A DNA stretch of 64,000 nucleotides from Welwitschia mirabilis. Lineage: Eukaryota; Gnetophyta; Gnetopsida; Welwitschiales. The notes beneath the pieces were generated by a model, which was not told the DNA's origin, made no database searches, and saw only the letters and a list, made by a program, of their open reading frames with translations. The stretch's first letter is position 1. The number at the start of each line of letters is the position of its first letter. The position numbers and the translations under genes are program-made. This document shows, one piece after another, positions 49,439-62,834 of this stretch. The stretch spans positions 122,908,804 through 122,972,803 of the forward strand of contig JBOZIK010000001.1 in assembly GCA_051453625.1 (NCBI GenBank), in the 5' to 3' direction.

Positions 49439-50640
49439 ATCTTCATTTAGATCCTCTAAACTTTATTCATTATTGGGTTCTCTTTAAAACTTCACATGGG
49501 TTGGAGATGTGTTCCTTTTAGTAGATTACATAAAATACCTTCTAAAACCCAAATGGATCTAACATTAAAAGTATACTTTTTTATTGAAATCAAGAAAATC
49601 CATACAACTTTGCTGATTACTGTCAACCTAAGAGAACTACAACGGATTACCTTTAACTATAGTACTTATGACATCTCTTAATGCTTTGTTCAACCACCTA
49701 GTATTCTTAGATCAGATTCTTACTTCTACAAAGAGAATTCTGAATCTGTACACTTTAATCTCTATCCTTCATTTTAACATAAATATCCTTCACATCCTTC
49801 ATCTTTTAGTTAATTTCATTCTTGTTTTGATAACCATTGTCCTACCTCAAATTCCTTGGAGAAAACCCTATAAAGATTTTTAAAAAGCACAACTAAGCCC
49901 TTAATAACCCTTTCATCCTTCATTCATTTAACCAATGTGAGCTAGAAAATACCTCTATGGAATATACCCAAGCTATATTCTTTAGGAGAAAGGAAAAACC
50001 CAATAAGAAACTAGATGTTGAGTATCTGCATAAGGAGGAGTTACATAACCAATATTGTAAGGAAGAAAAATATGAAAGAAAAATCATATAAGTTTTATTA
50101 GATAAAAAACCCTTACCATCTCATAATTTCAATAAGCAAGACCTCCATGTTTCATCTTTATCTCATCAACAACTACATGAAGGAGAATTTCTAGAAATCT
50201 TTGCAAGGAGAAGGAAGTTAAAATAGAACTCATTCAAACTTCATCACATAATGAATTATTATGTTCTTCCAAGATTTTCATGAGAAAAATAATTTGATCT
50301 CATTATTATCTCTTGAAAATGTTTCAAGCCTTAACATCAAAGATGAATCTTTTATTAAGTGACAACCACTATCTGATGAACTTATGCATGTCTTTCCTAA
50401 TGAAAATTTATTTCATTTCTTGCTTAACAATTTACCTTTGTCTTTATCTCAAAATAATGTCTTGCATGATTTGTTGAAAAAGCATAAGCAAACTAAAGAA
50501 TGAACTCTTTTAGACCTTACATGTATAGATTTAACTACTTACATGAATGGTGTTCTATCCAATTTCATAAATAAAGTGAATATAGGATAAATGAATCCAA
50601 CATCCAAGAGTTTAGAAATCTCTTATTTAATTACTTTGAT
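49439..50640. repeat. 2.2-kb tandem array, unit 1, right part
   Basis: Resumes after the Gypsy element with ATCTTCATTTAGATCCTCTA, matching uninterrupted units (for example about 51842, ATCTTCGTTTAGATCC). It carries the unknown-ORF region at about 50100-50560. Together with 34741-35782 it makes one unit of about 2.24 kb. Confidence 0.88.
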
Positions 50641-53040
50641 TCATAATGGATTTGAGGTGGAACTTGTGATATATCTTTAAATGAAAGTTTTTCATTTGTT
50701 AAAACATTTAAGTTAATCCTTAAGTGCTATGCCTATTTCTAGTTCTCATCCATTAAAACTCTTTTTCAATTCTTGCCTTTGAAGTGTCTTTGATATTTTA
50801 CTAGAATAGAAGTGTATTGTTTACTTTTTTTTTTTTTAAAATACCCTTTATNNNNNNNNNNNNNNNNNNNNNNNNNNNNNNNNNNNNNNNNNNNNNNNNN
50901 NNNNNNNNNNNNNNNNNNNNNNNNNNNNNNNNNNNNNNNNNNNNNNNNNNNTCTTTGATATTTTACTAGAATAGAAGTGTATTGTTTACTTTTTTTTTTT
51001 AAATCCCCTTTATCCCTGTGGAGGAATGACTCTAGGAACTTATATATAATGAAAGTTCTAGATTATTATTGATAAAATTTAAACTTGACTATGCAAGATT
51101 TATGTCGATTAGGATGATGCTGCATTCATCTTTCATTAACAAATAATACAAGCATAGCATAGTTATACCTCAAATAGCTTCTTATCACTATTATAAGAGA
51201 TAATGGCATGGTAGGTTTATAATGGGACATGCACAAGTTTTTCTTTTTCTTACATCTTAGATTTTAGTATTTTCATTTTATGCATTCTCCAATGATCGGT
51301 ACTGATCTTTTTGTAGTGATACCTAAATTGGTTTGGCTTTTATTTTTATTTTGATTTGTACATTGCTTATTTTCTAAATTTCTTTACTTTTTGTACTTTC
51401 TAATGATGGGTACAAGTCCATCTCTAGTGATACTAATTGGTCCTCCTATTTCTTCAATTCTTTTAAGTCTTTGTGAAGTTTTTAGCTCTAACCTAAGTAT
51501 CATTATTATTTTAATCTTTGAAGTTGTTGAAATAACTAGTTTGTGTAGGTTTTACTATTCCATTTCTTTCAAACTAAGAAGAAAACGACAAAACTTGAGA
51601 AAATCAAAGAAATCAAGAATACCAAAAACATAAAATAACTCTTTTCCCTCTCTTTTCTTTTTTTGTATTTTTTTTATTATAATAGATTTCTTATTTTTAA
51701 TTTTTTATTCACTAGATTAAATTTTTTATTTTCATTTTAGATTTTTGTAAAATTATTTCTCTAAGGCTTTTTGTATATTTTATTTTGTTTCCCTAGTGCC
51801 ATTACCCTTTTTGAATAAATTGTCTTTTAGATTTCACATAGATCTTCGTTTAGATCCTCTAAACTTTGTTTGCTATTGGGTTTCCTCTAAAACTTCAAAT
51901 GGGTTGGAGATGTAATCCTTTTAGTAGATTATATAAAACACCTTCTAAAATCCAAATGGACCCTAACATTAAAAGTATACATTTTTTATTGGAATCAAGA
52001 AAATCCTTATAACTTTGCTGATTACTGTTAATCTAAGAGAACTACAAGAGATTACCTTTAGCTATAGTTCTTATTACATTCCTTGATGCTTTGTTTTACC
52101 ACCTAGTAGTCTTAAATCAGATTCTTAATCCTACTAAGATAATTATGAATCCGTACCCTCCAATCTCTATCCTTCATTTTAACATAAATATCCTTTACGT
52201 CCTTCTTCCTTTTACCATTTCCCTTCTTGTTTTGATAATCATTATCCTACTCAAATTCCTTGGAGGAAACGATATAAAAATTTTTTAAAAGCACAACTAA
52301 AGTCCTTAATACCCCTTCCATCCTTCATTCATTCAACCAATGTGAGTTAGAGGATACCTCTATGCAATATGCCCAATCTATATCCTTTAGGAAGGAGGAA
52401 GAACCCAATAAGAAACTAGATGTTAATGAGCTTCATAAGAAGGATTCACATAACCAATGTTGTGAGGAAGAAAAACCTTAAAGAGAAATCATATGAGTTT
52501 CATTATATAAAAAATTCTTACTATCTAATAATTTCAATAGGTAAGGCCTACCCATTTCATCTTTATCACATTAGCAACTACATGAAGAAGAATTACTTAG
52601 AAATATTTGTAAGGAGAAGGAGGTTAAAGTAGAACTCATAAAAATTTCATCATATAATGAATCTTTACATTCTTCTCAAGGTTTTCATGAGAAAAATAAT
52701 TTGATCTCATTATTATCTCTTGAGAACAATTCAAGCCTTAACATAGAAGATGAACCTTTCATTAAGTCACAACCACTTTATAATGAACTTATGCATGCCT
52801 CTGTTAATGAGAATTCATTTCATGCCTTGCTTAATAATTTACCTTTGTCTTTACCTCAAAATGATGTCTTGCATGATTTGTTGTAAAAGCATAAGCAAGC
52901 TAAAGAATCAACTTTTTTGTACCTTATAGATTTTATTACTTGCATGAATGGTGTTCTATCCGATTTCATAAACAAATCAGATATAAGAAAACTGAATCCA
53001 ACATCTAAGAGTTTATAATTTCTTGTCTAATTACTTTAAG
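50641..53040. repeat. 2.2-kb tandem array, unit 2
   Basis: Starts at TCATAATGGATTTG. The landmark ATGTCGATTAGGATGATGCT lies near 51101 and the ORF region at about 52400-52980. A 100-N gap (50852-50951) with a ~60-bp duplicated flank ending in a poly-T run lengthens it artificially. Confidence 0.9.
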
Positions 53041-55688
53041 ACATAATGAACTTGGCAAAATTTGGATTTAAAATGAAACTTATGATATACCTTTAAACAT
53101 TTGTTGAAACATTTAAGTTAGCCCTTGAGTGCTATATCTATTTCTAGTACTCATCCATTAAAACTCTTTTTTCATTCTTGCCTTTGAAGTATCTTTGATA
53201 TCTTACTTGTATTGTTTACTATTTTTGTATCTTGATTATCCTTGTGGAGGAATGACCATGGGACATTGTCTACAATGAAAGTTCTAGAGTGTTATTGGTA
53301 AAAGTTAAACTTAACTATTTAAGATTTACGTCAACTAGGATGATGCTACATTTAACTTTCATTAATAAAAAATATAAGCATAGCCTAGTTAAACCTTGAA
53401 TAGCTTCTTAGCACTATTAAAATGGATAATTACATGGTAGGTTTACAATAGAACATGCACAAGTTTTTGTTTTTCTTACATCTTAGATTTTAGTATTTTC
53501 ATTTTCTGCATTCTCCAATGATTAGTAGTGGTCTATTTCTAGTGATACCTAAACTAGTTTTTCTTTTGTTTATGTTTTTATTTCTACATCATTTATTTTC
53601 TAAATTTCATTACTTTTTGTACTTTCTAGTGATGGGTACGGGTCCATCTCCAGTAATACCTAAATTGGTCTCTCTTCTTTTTTTTTTAACTCTTTTAAGT
53701 TTTTGTGAAGTTTTTAATTCTAACCTAAGTATCATTATTATCAATATTTGTAGTTGTAGGTATAACTAGTTTGCATAGGTTTTACTATTCCATTTCTCTC
53801 AAACTAAGAATAAAGCGACAAATCTTGAAAAAATCAAAGAAATCGAGAATACCAAAAACATAAAAGAACCCTTNNNNNNNNNNNNNNNNNNNNNNNNNNN
53901 NNNNNNNNNNNNNNNNNNNNNNNNNNNNNNNNNNNNNNNNNNNNNNNNNNNNNNNNNNNNNNNNNNNNNNNNNNNNNNNNNNNNNNNNNNNNNNNNNNNN
54001 NNNNNNNNNNNNNNNNNNNNNNNNNNNNNNNNNNNNNNNNNNNNNNNNNNNNNNNNNNNNNNNNNNNNNNNNNNNNNNNNNNNNNNNNNNNNNNNNNNNN
54101 NNNNNNNNNNNNNNNNNNNNNNNNNNNNNNNNNNNNNNNNNNNNNNNNNNNNNNNNNNNNNNNNNNNNNNNNNNNNNNNNNNNNNNNNNNNNNNNNNNNN
54201 NNNNNNNNNNCCATGTCTCTCAAACTAAGAAAAAATCAACAAATCTTGAAAAAATCAAAGAAATCGAGAATACTAAAAACATAAAAGAACTCTTTTTCCT
54301 CTCTTTTCTTTTTCTGCATTTTTTTATTATAGTAGATTTTTCATTTTTAATTTTGTGTACACTAGATTAAATTTTTTATTTTCATTTTAGATTTTTATAA
54401 AATTATTTGTCTAAGGTTTTTTGTATATGTTATTTCATTTCATTAGTGTCATTGCCCTTTTTGGATAAATCATCTTTAGATTTTGCATAGATAATGATTA
54501 GGTTCTCTAAACTCTGTTTACTATTGGGTGTCTTCTAAAACTTCACATGGGTTGGAGATGTTATCCTTTTATTAGATTATATAAAACATGTTTTAAAATC
54601 CAAATGAATCCTAACATTAAAAGTATACATTTTTATGGGAATCAAGAAAATCCATACAGCTTTGCTAATTACTGTTAAGCTAAGAGAAATATAAGAGATT
54701 ACCTTTAATTATAGTATTTATGACATTTCTTCATGCTTTGTTTGACCACCTAGTTTTCTTAGATTAGATTCAGACTTCTACTAAGAGAATTATGAATCCA
54801 TACCCTCTAATCTCTATTCTTCATTTTAACATAGATGTCCCTCACATGTTTCATCTTTTCACCAATGCCCTTATTGTTTTGATAACCATTTTTCTACCTC
54901 AAATTCCTTGGAGAACATCCTATAAATATTTTTAAAAAGAATAACTAAATTCCTTAATAACCCTTTCATCCTTCATTCATTCAACCAATGTGAGTTAGAG
55001 GATACCTCTATGGAATATACCTAATTTATATCCTTTAAGAGGGAGGAATAATCCAATAATAAATTATATGTTGAGTAGCTACATAAGGAGGAGTTACATA
55101 ACCAATATTGTAAGGAAGAAAAAGTTGAAAGAGAAATAATATGAGTTTCATTATGTAAAAAACCCTTACTATCTAATAATTCTAATAGGAAAGACCTCTC
55201 CATTTTATCTTTATCTCATCAAAAATCATATGAAGAATAATTCCCTAGAAATATTTTTAAGGAGAAAGAAGTTGAAATAGAAATCATAAAAATTTCATCA
55301 CATAATGAATCCTTACATTCTTATCAAGAATTTCATGAGAAAAATAATTTGATCTCATTATTATCTATTGATAAAGATTCAAGCCTTAACATAAAAGATG
55401 AAACTTCATTAAGTCACAAACCTTTTCTCATGAACTTATGCTTGCCTCTCCTAATGAGAATTCATTTCATTCATTGCTTGACAATTTATTTTTGTCTTTA
55501 TCTCAAAATAATGTCTTGCATGCATTGTTGAAAAAGCATAAGCAAGCTAAAGAATAGACTCTTTTATACCTTACATGTATAGATCTTACTACTTGCATGA
55601 ATTGTTGAAAAAGCATAAGTAAATCAGATATAGCATAAATGAATCCAACATCCAAGAGTTTAGAAATTTCTTATTTAATTATTTTGAA
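53041..55688. repeat. 2.2-kb tandem array, unit 3
   Basis: Starts ACATAATGAACTTGGCAAAA. The landmark GTCAACTAGGATGATGCT lies near 53329 and the ORF region at about 55050-55610. It includes a 337-N gap (53874-54210) with ~80 bp of similar sequence on both sides. Confidence 0.9.
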
Positions 55689-58380
55689 TCATAATGAACT
55701 TGGAAAAATTAGTATTTAAGGTGGGACTTGTGATATATACTTAAATGAAAGTCTTTTATTTGTTAGAACATTTAAGTTAGTCCTTAAGTGCTATGTCTAT
55801 TTCCAGTTCTCATCCATTAAAACTCTTTTATCATTCCTTCCTTTAAAGTGTCTTTAATATCTTACTAGAATAGAAGTGTATTATTTCCTATTTTTTAATC
55901 CCCTTTATTCTTTGGAGGAACAACTCTGGGATCTTGTCTACAACAAAAGTTCTAGATTATTATTGGTAAAAGTTGAACTTGACTATNNNNNNNNNNNNNN
56001 NNNNNNNNNNNNNNNNNNNNNNNNNNNNNNNNNNNNNNNNNNNNNNNNNNNNNNNNNNNNNNNNNNNNNNNNNNNNNNNNNNNNNNNNNNNNNNNNNNNN
56101 NNNNNNNNNNNNNNNNNNNNNNNNNNNNNNNNNNNNNNNNNNNNNNNNNNNNNNNNNNNNNNNNNNNNNNNNNNNNNNNNNNNNNNNNNNNNNNNNNNNN
56201 NNNNNNNNNNNNNNNNNNNNNNNNNNNNNNNNNNNNNNNNNNNNNNNNNNNNNNNNNNNNNNNNNNNNNNNNNNNNNNNNNNNNNNNNNNNNNNNNNNNN
56301 NNNNNNNNNNNNNNNNNNNNNNNNNNNNNNNNNNNNNNNNNNNNNNNNNNNNNNNNNNNNNNNNNNNNNNNNNNNNNNNNNNNNNNNNNNNNNNNNNNNN
56401 NNNNNNNNNNNNNNNNNNNNNNNNNNNNNNNNNNNNNNNNNNNNNNNNNNNNNNNNNNNNNNNNNNNNNNNNNNNNNNNNNATGTCGACCAGGATTATGC
56501 TGTATTTATCTTTCATTAATAAATAATATAAGCATAGCCTAGTTGTACCTCGAATAGCTTCTTAATACTATTACAAGGGATAATGACATGGTAGGTTTAT
56601 AATGGGACACACATAAGTTTTTCTTTTTTCTTACATCTTAGATTTTAGTATTTCCATTTTACGCATTCTCTAATAATCAGTACTAGTCTGTTTCTTGTGA
56701 TACCTAAACTAGTTTGGATTTTATTTGTATTTTAATTTCTACATCGCTTATTTTCTAAATTTCTTTACCTTTTATACTTTTTAGTGCTAGGTATGAGTCC
56801 ATCTCCAGTGGTACCTAAATTGATCTTTTTTCCTCCCAATTCTTTTATGTTCTTGTGAAGTTTTTAGCTATAACCTAAGTATCATTATTATATCAATCTT
56901 TGAAGTTGTAGGAATAATTAGTTTGTGTAGGTTTTACTATCCCATTTCTTTAACTAAGAATAAAGCGATAAAACTCGAGAAAATTAAAGAAATCGAGAAT
57001 ACTAAAAACATAAAAGAACTCTTTTTCCTCTCTTTTCTTTTTTTAAATTTTTTATTATAGTAGCTTTTCATTTTTAATTTTGTATGCACTAGCTTAAATT
57101 TTTTATTTTTATTTTATATTTTTGTAAAATTGTTTTTCTAAGGTTGTTTGTATATTTTATTTCATTTCACTGGTGCCATTAACTTTTTTGGACAAATCAT
57201 CTTTAGATTTTACATAGATCATCATTTAGATCCTCTGAACTTGTTTGCTATTGGGTTCCCTCTAAAACTTGAGATGGGTTGGAGATGTGATCCTTTTAGT
57301 AAATTATATAAAACACCTTCTGAAATCCAAATGGACCCTGACATTAAAAGTATACCTTTTTCATTGAAATCAAGAAAATCCCTATGACTTTTCTGATTAC
57401 TATTAACCTCACTTAGTATTCTTAGATAAGATTATTACTCCTATTAAGAGAATTATGAATCTGTATCCTCTAATATCTATACTTCATTTAACATAATTAT
57501 CCTTTACATCCTTCATATTTTTAACAATGCCCTTCTTGTTTTGATAACCATTATTCTACCTCAGATTCCTTGGAGGATACCCATTAAAGATTTTTAAAAA
57601 TCACAACTAAAATACTTAATAACCCTTCCTCCCTTCATTTTTTAAACCAATGTGAATTAGATGATTCATCTATGAAATATACCCAAGCTATATCCTTTAG
57701 GAGGGAGGAAGAACCCAATAAGAAAATACATGTTGAGCAGCTACATAAAAGGAGTTACTTAACCAGTATTAGGAGGAATAAAAAGTTAAAAGAGAAATCA
57801 TACAAGTTTCATTATACAAAAAACCTTTACTATCTCATAATTTTGATAGGCAATACCTCTCTATTTCATATTTATCTTATCAACAATGACATGAAGAGGA
57901 ATTCCTTATAAATCTTTGTAAGAAGAAAGAAGTTGAAATAGAACTCGTACGAATTTCATCACATAATGAATCCTTACATTATTCTCAAGATTTTCATGAG
58001 AAAAATAATTTGATTTCATTATTGTCTTTAGAGAAAGATTTAAGCCTTAACATAAAAGTAAAACTTTCATTAAGTCACAAACACTTTCTAATGAACTTAT
58101 GCATGCCTCTCCTAATGAGAATTCATTTTATTCATTTCTTAACAATTCACCTTTATCTTTATCGCAAAATGATGTCTTCCATGATTTGTTCAAAAAGAAT
58201 AACCAACCTAAAGGATGGACGCTTTTAAACCTTACATGTATAGATTTTACTACTTGCATGAATGGTTTCTATCAGATTTCATAAACAAATCAGATATATG
58301 ATAAGTGAAAACAAATCGGATATACGATAAGTGAATCCAACATCCAAGAGTTTAGAAATTTCTTGTTTAATTACTTTTAG
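55689..58380. repeat. 2.2-kb tandem array, unit 4
   Basis: Starts TCATAATGAACTTGGAAAAA. The landmark ATGTCGACCAGGATTATGCT lies near 56482, directly after a 495-N gap (55987-56481). The ORF region is at about 57680-58285. Confidence 0.9.
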
Positions 58381-60594
58381 TCATAATGAACTTGGAAAAA
58401 TTAGGATTCAAAGTAAAACTTGTGATATATCTTTAAACAAAAGTATTTCATTTGTCAAAACATTTAAGTTATCTCTTGAGTGCTATATCTCTTTCCAGTT
58501 CTCATCCATTAAAACTCTTTTTTCATTCTTGCCTTTAAAGTGTCTTTGATATCTTACTAGAAGAGAAGTGTATTGTTTACTTTTTTTTTTAATCCCGTTT
58601 ATCCCTGTGAAGGAATGACTTTAGGACCTTGTCTATAATGAAAGCTCTAAATTATTATTAGTAAAAGTTAAACTTGACTGTGCAAGATTTATGTTGACTA
58701 GGATGATGCTCCATCCATCTTTCATTAACAAATAATATAAGCATAGCCTAGTTGTACCTTGAATAGCTTCTTAGCACTATTACAATGGATAATGACATGA
58801 TAGGTTTATAAGGAAACACACATAAGTTTTTCTTTTTTCTCACATCTTAGATTTTAGTATTTTGATTTTTACATTCTCTAATGATTGGTACTAGTCTATT
58901 TCTACTGATACCTAAACTGGTTTGGCTTTTATTTGCATTTTGATTTGTACATCGCTTATTTTCTAAATTTCTTTACTTTTTGTACTTTCTAGTGATGGGT
59001 ATGGATCCATCTCCAGTGATACTTGAATTAGTCTTTTTATTTTTAATTCTTTTAAGGTTATGCGAACTTTTAGCTCTAACCTAAGTATCATTATTATATC
59101 AATCCTTGTAGTTATAGGAATAAGTATTTTGTGTAGGTTTTACTATTTCGTTTCTCTCAAACTAAGAATAAAGTGATAAAACTCGATAAAATCAAAGAAA
59201 TTGAGAACACTAAAAACATAAAAGAACTCTTTTCCCTCTTTTTTTCTTTTTTTGCATTTTTTATATTATAGTAGATTTTTCATTTTTAATTTTTCATTCA
59301 CTAGATTAAATTTTTCATTTTTGTTTTATGTTTTTTTAAAATTGTTTGTTTAAGATTTTTTTGTATATTTTATTTCATTTCACTGGTGTCATTGCCCTTT
59401 TTGGATAAATCATATTAGATTTTTCATAGGTCTTCGTTTAGATCCTCTAAAATCTGTTTGCTATTGGGTCCCCTTTAAAACTTTAGATGGGTTGGATATG
59501 TGATCCTTTTAGTAGATTATATAAAACACCTTCTGAAATCCAAATGGAACTTAAACCTGACATTAAAAGTATACCTTTTTTATTGGAATTAAGAAAATCC
59601 CTATAACTTTGCTGATTACTGTCACCCTAAGAGAACTGTAAGGGATTACCTTCAATTATAGTACTTATGACATCTCTTCATGCTTAGTTTGATCACCTAG
59701 TTTTCTTAGATTAGATTCTTACTCCTACTAAGAAGATCATGAATTTGTACCTTCAAATCTCTATCCTTCATTTTAACATAAATATTCTTCACATCCTTCA
59801 TCTTTTTACCAATTCCCTTCTTGTTTTGNNNNNNNNNNNNNNNNNNNNNNNNNNNNNNNNNNNNNNNNNNNNNNNNNNNNNNNNNNNNNNNNNNNNNNNN
59901 NNNNNNNNNNNNNNNNNNNNNNNNNNNNTCATCTTTTTACCAATTCCCTTCTTGTTTTGATAACCATTGTCCTACCTCAAATTTCTTGGAGGACACCCTG
60001 TAAATATTTTTTAAAAGCATAACTAAAATCCTTAATAACCTTTCCATCCTTCATTCATTCACCAATGTGATTTAGAGGATATCTCTATGGAATATACCCA
60101 AGCTATATCATTTAGGAGGAAGGAAGAATCTAATAAAAAACTAGGTGTCGAGTCATTAAATAAGGAGAAGTCAAATAGAACCCATATAAATTTCATTACA
60201 TAACGATTCCTTACATTCTTATGAATATTTTCATGAGAAAAATAATTTGATCTCATTATTATCTCTTGAGAAAGATTTAAGCCTTAACATAAAATATGAA
60301 TCTTTTATTAAGTCACAACCACTTTCTAATGAACTTATGCATGCCTCTTCTAATGAGAATTTATTTCATTCATTACTTGACCATTCACCATTGTTTTTCT
60401 TCCAAAATGATGTAATTCATGACTTGCTTGAAAAAGCATAAGAAAGCTAAAGGATGGACTCTTTTAGACCTTACATGTATAGATTTTACTACTTACATGA
60501 ATGGTGTTCTATCCGATTTCATAAATGAATTGGATATAGGATAAACGAATCCAACATCCAAGAGTTTAGAAATTTCTTATTTAATCACTTCAAA
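58381..60594. repeat. 2.2-kb tandem array, unit 5
   Basis: Starts TCATAATGAACTTGGAAAAA. The landmark ATGTTGACTAGGATGATGCT lies near 58691. The ORF region (60060-60540) lacks about 100 bp present in other units. It has a 100-N gap (59829-59928) with a 31-bp duplicated flank. Confidence 0.9.
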
Positions 60595-62775
60595 TCATAA
60601 TAAACTTGGCAAAACTAGGATTTAAGGTGAAACTTGTGATATATCTTTAAACAAAAGTCTTTCATTTGTTAAAACATTTAAGTTAGTCCTTGAGTGCTAT
60701 GTCTATTTCTAGTTCTCATCCATTAAAACTCTTTTTTAATTCTTACCTTCGAAGTGTCTTTGATATATTACTAAAATAGAAGTGTATTATTTACTATTTG
60801 TTTTCCCCTTTATCTTTGTGCAAGAACGACTCTGGAACATTATCTACAACAAAAGTTCTAGATTATTATTGGTAAAAGTTAAACTCAACTATGCAAGATT
60901 TATGTCGACTAGGATGATGCTGCATTCATCTTTCATTAACAAACAATAAAATCATAGACTAATTGTACCTCAAATAGCTTCTGAGCAGTATTACAAGGGA
61001 CAATGGCATGGTAGGTTTACAATAGAACATGCACAAGTTTTTATTTTTCTTGCATCTTAGATTTTAATATTTTCATTTTTTGCGTTTTCCAATGATTAAT
61101 ATTGGTTTATTTCTAGTGATACCCAAAATGATTTGGCTTTTATTTGCATTTTGATTTCTACATAACTTATTTCCTGAATTTATTTTCTTTTTGTCCTTTC
61201 TAATGGTGGGTATGGGTCCATCTCTAGTGATACCTGAATTGGTCTTTTTTTTTTTTAATTGTTTTATGTTTTTGTGAACTTATTAACTCTAACCTAAGTA
61301 TCATTATTATATCAATCTTTGTAGTTGTAGGAATAATTATTTTGTATAGGCTTTATTATTTCACTTCTCTTAAACTAAAAACAAAGCAACAAAACTTGAA
61401 AAAATCAAAGAAATTGAGAATACTATTAACATGAAAGAACTCTTTTCCTTCTCTTTTCTTTTTCTACATTTTTTATTATAGTAGATTTTTTTATTTTTAC
61501 TTTTGTATACACTAGCTTAAACTTTTTATTTTTATTTTATATTTTTGTAGAATTGTTTTTCTAATTTTTTTCGTAAATTTTATTTCGTTTCATTGGTGTC
61601 ATTACCCTTTTTGGATAAATCATCTCTAGATTTTACATAGATCTTTATTTAGATCCTCTAATATCTATTTGCTATTGGGTCCCCTATAAAACTTTAGATG
61701 GCTTGGATATTTGATTCTTTTATTAGATTATATAAAAAAAAATTTCAAATCCAAATGAACCCTAGCATTAAAAGTTAACCTTTTTTATTGGAATCAAGAA
61801 AATCCCTATAAGTTTGCTTATTACTGTCAACCCAAAAGAACTGCAAGGGATTACCTTCAACTATAGAACTTATGACATTCCTTTATTCTTTGTTCAACCA
61901 CCTAGTGTTCGTAGATAAGATTCTTACTTCTACTAAGAGAATTATTAGTTTGTACCCTTCAATCTCTATCCTTCATTTTAACATAAATATCCTTCACATC
62001 CTTCATCTTTTTAGTAATGTCCTTCTTGTTTTGATAACCATTGTTTTGCCATAAATTCCTTGAATGACACCCTATAAAGATTTTTAAAAAGCATAACTAA
62101 TATCCTTAATACCCCTCTCATCCTTTATTCATTTAACCAATGTGAGTTAGAGGATACCTCTATGGAATATACCAAGCTATATCCTTTAGAAGGGAGGAAG
62201 AACCTAATAAGAAACTAGATGTTAAGTAGCTACATAAGAAGAGGTCACATAACCAATATTGTGAGGAGAAAAAAGTTGAAAGAGAAATCATACAAGTTTC
62301 ATTATACAAAAAAACCCTTACTATCTCATAATTTCGATAAGAAAGACCTTCCCATTTCATCTTTATCTCATCAACAACCACATGAAGAAGAATTCCCTAG
62401 AAATCTTTGTAAGAAGAATGAAGTTAAAATAGAATGCATACAAAATTCATTACATAATGAACCCTTATGTTGTTCTCAATATTTCCACGAGAAAAATAAT
62501 TTGATCTCACTATTATTTCTTGAAAAAGATTTAAGCCTTAACATAGAATATGGACCTTTCATTAAGTCACAACCACTTTCTAATGAACTTATGCATGCCT
62601 TTGCTAATGAGAATTCATTTCATTCATTGCTTAACAATTTACCTTTTTCTTTCTCAAAATGATGTCTTGCATGATTTGTTGAAAAAGCATAAGCAAGCTA
62701 AGGAATGGACTCTTTTATACCTTACAAGTGTAGATTTTACTACTTGCATGAACAATGTTCTATCTAATTTCATAA
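60595..62775. repeat. 2.2-kb tandem array, unit 6 (last)
   Basis: About 2.18 kb without an N gap, so it is the best copy for defining the unit. The landmark ATGTCGACTAGGATGATGCT lies near 60902. It contains the longest open remnant of the unknown ORF (62219-62662). Similarity to the other units stops near 62775, just after TTCTATCTAATTTCATAAAC. Confidence 0.9.
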
Positions 62776-62834
62776 ACTCATGTGCAGAAATCTACATGAA
62801 TAATCTTCCTATTCAAGACACCTCATCTGACTAA
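62150..62834 (+). pseudogene. Unknown ORF carried by each array unit (best copy)
   Basis: I do not recognise this family. The reading is hydrophilic, rich in Glu, Lys, His, Asn and Ser, and has no membrane segment or known motif. Conserved blocks in order are KKPLLSHNFDKKDLPISSLS, HEKNNLISLL, LSLNIE, FIKSQPLSNELMHA, NENSFHSLLNNLPFS, then after a frameshift QNDVLHDLLKKHKQAKEWTL and DFTTCMN. The same blocks occur in the same frame order in the other units (about 50100-50560, 52400-52980, 55050-55610, 57680-58285, 60060-60540), each with different stops or shifts. A once-coding region of at least about 200 residues is inferred. It could be part of a transposon polyprotein or a captured gene. Confidence 0.5.

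Noticed and set aside
55876-56542. Long readings across the 495-N gap in unit 4
   Set aside because: Mostly N. The visible ends are ordinary array sequence that contains stops in other units.
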